Assembly: GCA_035517595.1 (NCBI GenBank)
Contig: DATIYN010000110.1
Location: 1 to 8,960, forward strand
Length of the DNA: 8,960 nucleotides
Direction: 5' to 3'
Source of the DNA: RBG-16-66-20 sp035517595
GTDB lineage: Bacteria; Pseudomonadota; Gammaproteobacteria; Burkholderiales; SG8-39
Part shown: positions 7,259-8,960 of the stretch, piece after piece
How the letters are laid out: each line of letters begins with the position of its first letter
Position numbering within the stretch: the stretch's first letter is position 1
The notes under the pieces: generated by a model
Seen by the model: the letters and a program-made list of their open reading frames with translations, nothing else
Told to the model about the DNA's origin: nothing
Database searches by the model: none
Translations under genes and position numbers: made by a program

Positions 7259-8577
7259 TCGATACCACCCCGCACATCATCACCTCGCTGCTCGCGATGG
7301 GCATGGCGCTCGCATTCGTGATCGCGGACCGCAGCTCGCCGCCCACGCGCGCGCTCGCGCTGTTCCTGATGTCGGTCGGCGTCTCGATCGGCGTAGGCTC
7401 GCAGATCGCCTATCCGCGGCACTACTACGGCATCGTCGCCTGGTGGGACGGCGTGTTCGCGATTCCCGAGTCCGCCGCGTTCTTCTTCGCCTACGAGTGG
7501 ATCCTGCGCGTGCGGCGCACGGTGCCCGCCGGCGGCCTGATGACCGCAGGGCCGGACCGGCTGCTGCGCGTCGCGCAGGGGCTGGTGGGCTTCTACCTGG
7601 CCGCCGCGTTCGCGTTCCCGCAGCTGCGCGTGGAGAAGTTCCTCGGCGCGGGCTTCCGCGAGGCGTTCATGGCGGCCGAGCCGGAGTTCTTCCTGTTCGC
7701 GCTGCCGCTCACGCTTTCGCTCGTGCTGGCGCTGTTCGGGGGCCTGGTGATGCTGCGCCGGCGCCCGGACCGCGCCGAGTCGCTGCGACTGCTCGCGTTC
7801 GCGGTCGCGGCGCCGTTCATGGCTTCGGGCGTCGTGCTGCCGGCCAACATTGCGCCGGTGTCCACGACGATCGGCCTGCTGATCTTCCTGGTCGGCAGCG
7901 TGCAGTACCACGTGATCCAGGGCCGGCGCGCGCAGTTCCTCTCCCGCTTCCTCAGCCCGCAGGTGGCTGCGATGGTCGGCCGGCGCGGCCTGAAGAGCGC
8001 GACCGACGAGCAGACGCTCGAGCTTTCGGTGGTCTGCTGCGACCTGCGCGGCTTCACCGCGTTCACCGCGGCGACGGAATCGAAGAAGGTGATCGCCATC
8101 CTGCGCGAGTACTACGACGCGGTGGGCGCCGCCGCGGCGGAGTGCGGCGGCACGATCAAGGACCAGGCCGGCGACGGCGTGCTGATCCTGGTCGGCGCGC
8201 CGATCGCCTATGCGGACCACGCGCTGCGCGCGCTTGCGCTCGCCGGCCGCATCCGCGAGCGCGGCGTGTCGGTCACCGAGCGCTGGTCGGACGGCAGCCT
8301 GCGCCTGGGCGTGGGCGTCGGCGTGGCGAGCGGATTCGTCACCGTGGGCGTGATCGGCGGCGCCTCGCGGCTGGAGTACACCGCGGTCGGGCCCGCGGTG
8401 AACCTCGCCTCGCGGCTATGCGCCGAGGCTGCGCACGGCGAGATCCTCGTGGACGGGCGCACGCTCGAGCTCCTCGACGAGGAGGCGCGCGGCCGCCACC
8501 GCCTGCAGCCGGGCGAGGCGCTGAAGCTAAAGGGCTTCCAGCAGCCCGTGCAGAGCTACACGCTCGCCGCGGCCTAG
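7255..8577 (+). CDS. Seven-helix membrane class III adenylate/guanylate cyclase
   Basis: This is a 440-residue protein starting at a GTG that overlaps the upstream stop as GTGA. The overlap favours this start over the internal ATG at 7297, which would cut into the first membrane helix. The N-terminal half has about seven hydrophobic segments (approximately 9-25, 33-54, 60-85, 106-122, 144-167, 178-196, 201-219), possibly a 7TM sensory module. A helical linker (FLSRFLSPQVAAMVGRRG) then leads into the class III cyclase catalytic domain (about 255-430). Both metal-binding aspartates are visible (Asp263 in CCDLRGFT, Asp307 in AGDG), as is the transition-state pair Asn383/Arg387 in VNLASR. The usual substrate-specifying Lys position is Asp303 and its partner is Thr376, so ATP versus GTP preference cannot be read from sequence. 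It probably makes a cyclic mononucleotide as the last gene of the operon. Its stop overlaps that of the convergent DUF883 gene. Confidence 0.9.
   Translation: MIDTTPHIITSLLAMGMALAFVIADRSSPPTRALALFLMSVGVSIGVGSQIAYPRHYYGIVAWWDGVFAIPESAAFFFAYEWILRVRRTVPAGGLMTAGPDRLLRVAQGLVGFYLAAAFAFPQLRVEKFLGAGFREAFMAAEPEFFLFALPLTLSLVLALFGGLVMLRRRPDRAESLRLLAFAVAAPFMASGVVLPANIAPVSTTIGLLIFLVGSVQYHVIQGRRAQFLSRFLSPQVAAMVGRRGLKSATDEQTLELSVVCCDLRGFTAFTAATESKKVIAILREYYDAVGAAAAECGGTIKDQAGDGVLILVGAPIAYADHALRALALAGRIRERGVSVTERWSDGSLRLGVGVGVASGFVTVGVIGGASRLEYTAVGPAVNLASRLCAEAAHGEILVDGRTLELLDEEARGRHRLQPGEALKLKGFQQPVQSYTLAAA
8574..8577. other. Interlocked stop codons of convergent genes (CTAG)
   Basis: The plus-strand cyclase ends with TAG at 8575-8577 and the minus-strand DUF883 gene ends with TAG at 8576-8574. 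The two stops share the palindrome CTAG. There is therefore no intergenic room for a terminator between the converging transcription units. Confidence 0.9.
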
Positions 8578-8876
8578 CGCCGGCCGATCAGCAGGCCGAC
8601 CAGCAGGCCGATGCCCGCCGCGACACCGGCGACGGCGTAGGGGTATTGGCGCACCTGATTGTCGATGCCCTGCGCGACTTCCCGCGCGTTCTGGCCGGCG
8701 CTCGCGCCAGCCTCGGCGAGGCGCGCCCGCGCGACGCCGATCGATTCTTCCGCTCGCGCGCGAATTCTCGCGATCTGCTCGCCGGTCTGGCTGGCGGTGG
8801 CTTTGAGCAGGTCCTCCGCGTCGATCACGGCCGTCTGCAGGTCCTGTCTGAGCTTCTGGGTGAGGGGGGCGTTCAT
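8574..8876 (-). CDS. DUF883 family (ElaB/YqjD-like) membrane-anchored protein
   Basis: A 100-residue protein read from ATG at 8876. Residues 1-75 are polar, Ala/Arg/Glu/Gln-rich and predicted helical, likely coiled-coil. They are followed by YPYAVAGVAAG and a glycine-spaced hydrophobic tail (about 78-98) ending in GRR. This is the pattern of the DUF883 family, whose E. coli members YqjD, ElaB and YgaM are C-tail-anchored inner-membrane proteins. YqjD and ElaB have been reported to bind ribosomes in stationary phase. Length is typical. A GGAGAA Shine-Dalgarno (8886-8881) lies 4 bases before the ATG, supporting the start. Upstream are a 12-bp palindrome and an FNR-type inverted repeat, hinting at oxygen- or stress-dependent expression. 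It converges on the cyclase gene with overlapping stops. Confidence 0.9.
   Translation of the reverse strand: MNAPLTQKLRQDLQTAVIDAEDLLKATASQTGEQIARIRARAEESIGVARARLAEAGASAGQNAREVAQGIDNQVRQYPYAVAGVAAGIGLLVGLLIGRR
8582..8612. repeat. Short 12-nt tandem repeat inside the DUF883 gene
   Basis: GGCCGATCAGCA (8582-8593) is followed by GGCCGACCAGCA (8594-8605) and the partial copy GGCCGAT (8606-8612). On the minus strand it encodes the repeated Gly-Leu-Leu pattern of the glycine-spaced membrane tail. It is explained by the protein sequence and codon bias. Confidence 0.6.
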
Positions 8877-8880
8877 GGGG

Positions 8881-8886
8881 TTCTCC
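8881..8886 (-). promoter_or_regulatory. Ribosome binding site of the DUF883 gene
   Basis: GGAGAA on the minus strand lies 4 bases before the ATG at 8876, with its GGAG core 6 bases away. It is the clearest Shine-Dalgarno in the window and fixes the start of this gene. Confidence 0.7.
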
Positions 8887-8891
8887 GATGC

Positions 8892-8903
8892 GCGAAATTT
8901 CGC
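8892..8903. promoter_or_regulatory. 12-bp perfect palindrome GCGAAATTTCGC
   Basis: A gapless 12-bp palindrome in the DUF883 leader, about 16-27 bp upstream of the start codon. Its AT-rich core stands out in a GC-rich region. It overlaps the transcription start (about 8902) predicted from the FNR-type site. A DNA-binding dimer site is plausible, but the regulator is unknown. Confidence 0.35.
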
Positions 8904-8909
8904 CCGCTC

Positions 8910-8915
8910 AGGCTA
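8910..8915 (-). promoter_or_regulatory. Weak -10-like hexamer TAGCCT for the DUF883 gene
   Basis: TAGCCT on the minus strand matches 3 of 6 positions of TATAAT, including the first two bases and the last. If the FNR-type site is centred near -41.5, transcription would begin around 8902 and this hexamer falls at about -13 to -8. A weak -10 combined with an activator site is typical of class II FNR-activated promoters. Confidence 0.3.
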
Positions 8916-8936
8916 GCGCGGCCCCCGCAGGACGGA

Positions 8937-8950
8937 TTGACCTGCGTCAA
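8937..8950. promoter_or_regulatory. FNR/Anr-type binding site TTGAC-N4-GTCAA
   Basis: TTGACCTGCGTCAA is a perfect dyad with 5-bp arms and a 4-bp spacer. It differs from the FNR consensus TTGAT-N4-ATCAA only at the innermost base of each arm, a change also seen in natural Anr/FNR/CRP-family sites. It is centred about 67 bp upstream of the DUF883 start codon. Because it is symmetric and near the window edge, it could equally serve a divergent gene to the right. Confidence 0.55.
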
Positions 8951-8960
8951 GCGCGCCCGC

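Noticed and set aside
3433..8577. 1714-codon plus-strand open frame that would fuse to the cyclase
   Set aside because: Only the part after 7255 is a real protein. The earlier part is an Arg/Ala-rich shadow of the GGDEF-EAL and ferritin-like genes.
8659..8916. Plus-strand 85-codon frame over the DUF883 gene
   Set aside because: Antisense to a recognisable small protein that has a good Shine-Dalgarno. No domain is visible in this frame.

Overview
The window is very GC-rich (about 70% by eye), almost fully coding, and reads as a chromosomal segment of a betaproteobacterium, probably Burkholderiales or a relative. This rests on base composition, on the gene families present (UMF1 transporter, GspE/PulE ATPase, multi-PAS GGDEF-EAL protein, DUF883 protein) and on the style of the likely promoters. 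No phage, IS, CRISPR, tRNA or rRNA sequence was seen.

Layout: (1) positions 1-1272, minus strand, carry a UMF1-family major-facilitator transporter whose last few residues are cut by the left edge. (2) A 78-bp divergent intergenic region (1273-1350) holds two inverted repeats and -10-like hexamers for both directions. (3) Positions 1351-8577, plus strand, hold four tightly packed genes separated by 1 bp, 6 bp and a 4-bp GTGA overlap, so almost certainly one operon. They encode an orphan GspE/PulE-type secretion or pilus ATPase, a membrane-anchored four-PAS GGDEF-EAL protein with every catalytic motif intact, a ferritin-like di-iron protein with a complete 4-Glu/2-His ligand set, and a seven-helix membrane class III nucleotide cyclase with an unusual substrate-site residue. 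(4) Positions 8574-8876, minus strand, encode a small DUF883 (ElaB/YqjD-like) membrane-anchored protein. Its stop codon interlocks with that of the cyclase in a CTAG tetramer. (5) The right end (8877-8960) holds the DUF883 leader with a Shine-Dalgarno, a 12-bp palindrome and an FNR-type inverted repeat.

Working hypothesis (inference): the operon joins two second-messenger systems, c-di-GMP and a cyclic mononucleotide, to a type II secretion/type IV pilus-type motor ATPase and an oxygen-active di-iron enzyme. This could be a surface or motility output controlled by redox or oxygen. No partner secretion or pilus genes lie in the window, so the ATPase either serves a machine encoded elsewhere or has a separate role. 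The MFS and DUF883 genes at the two ends look like ordinary neighbours.
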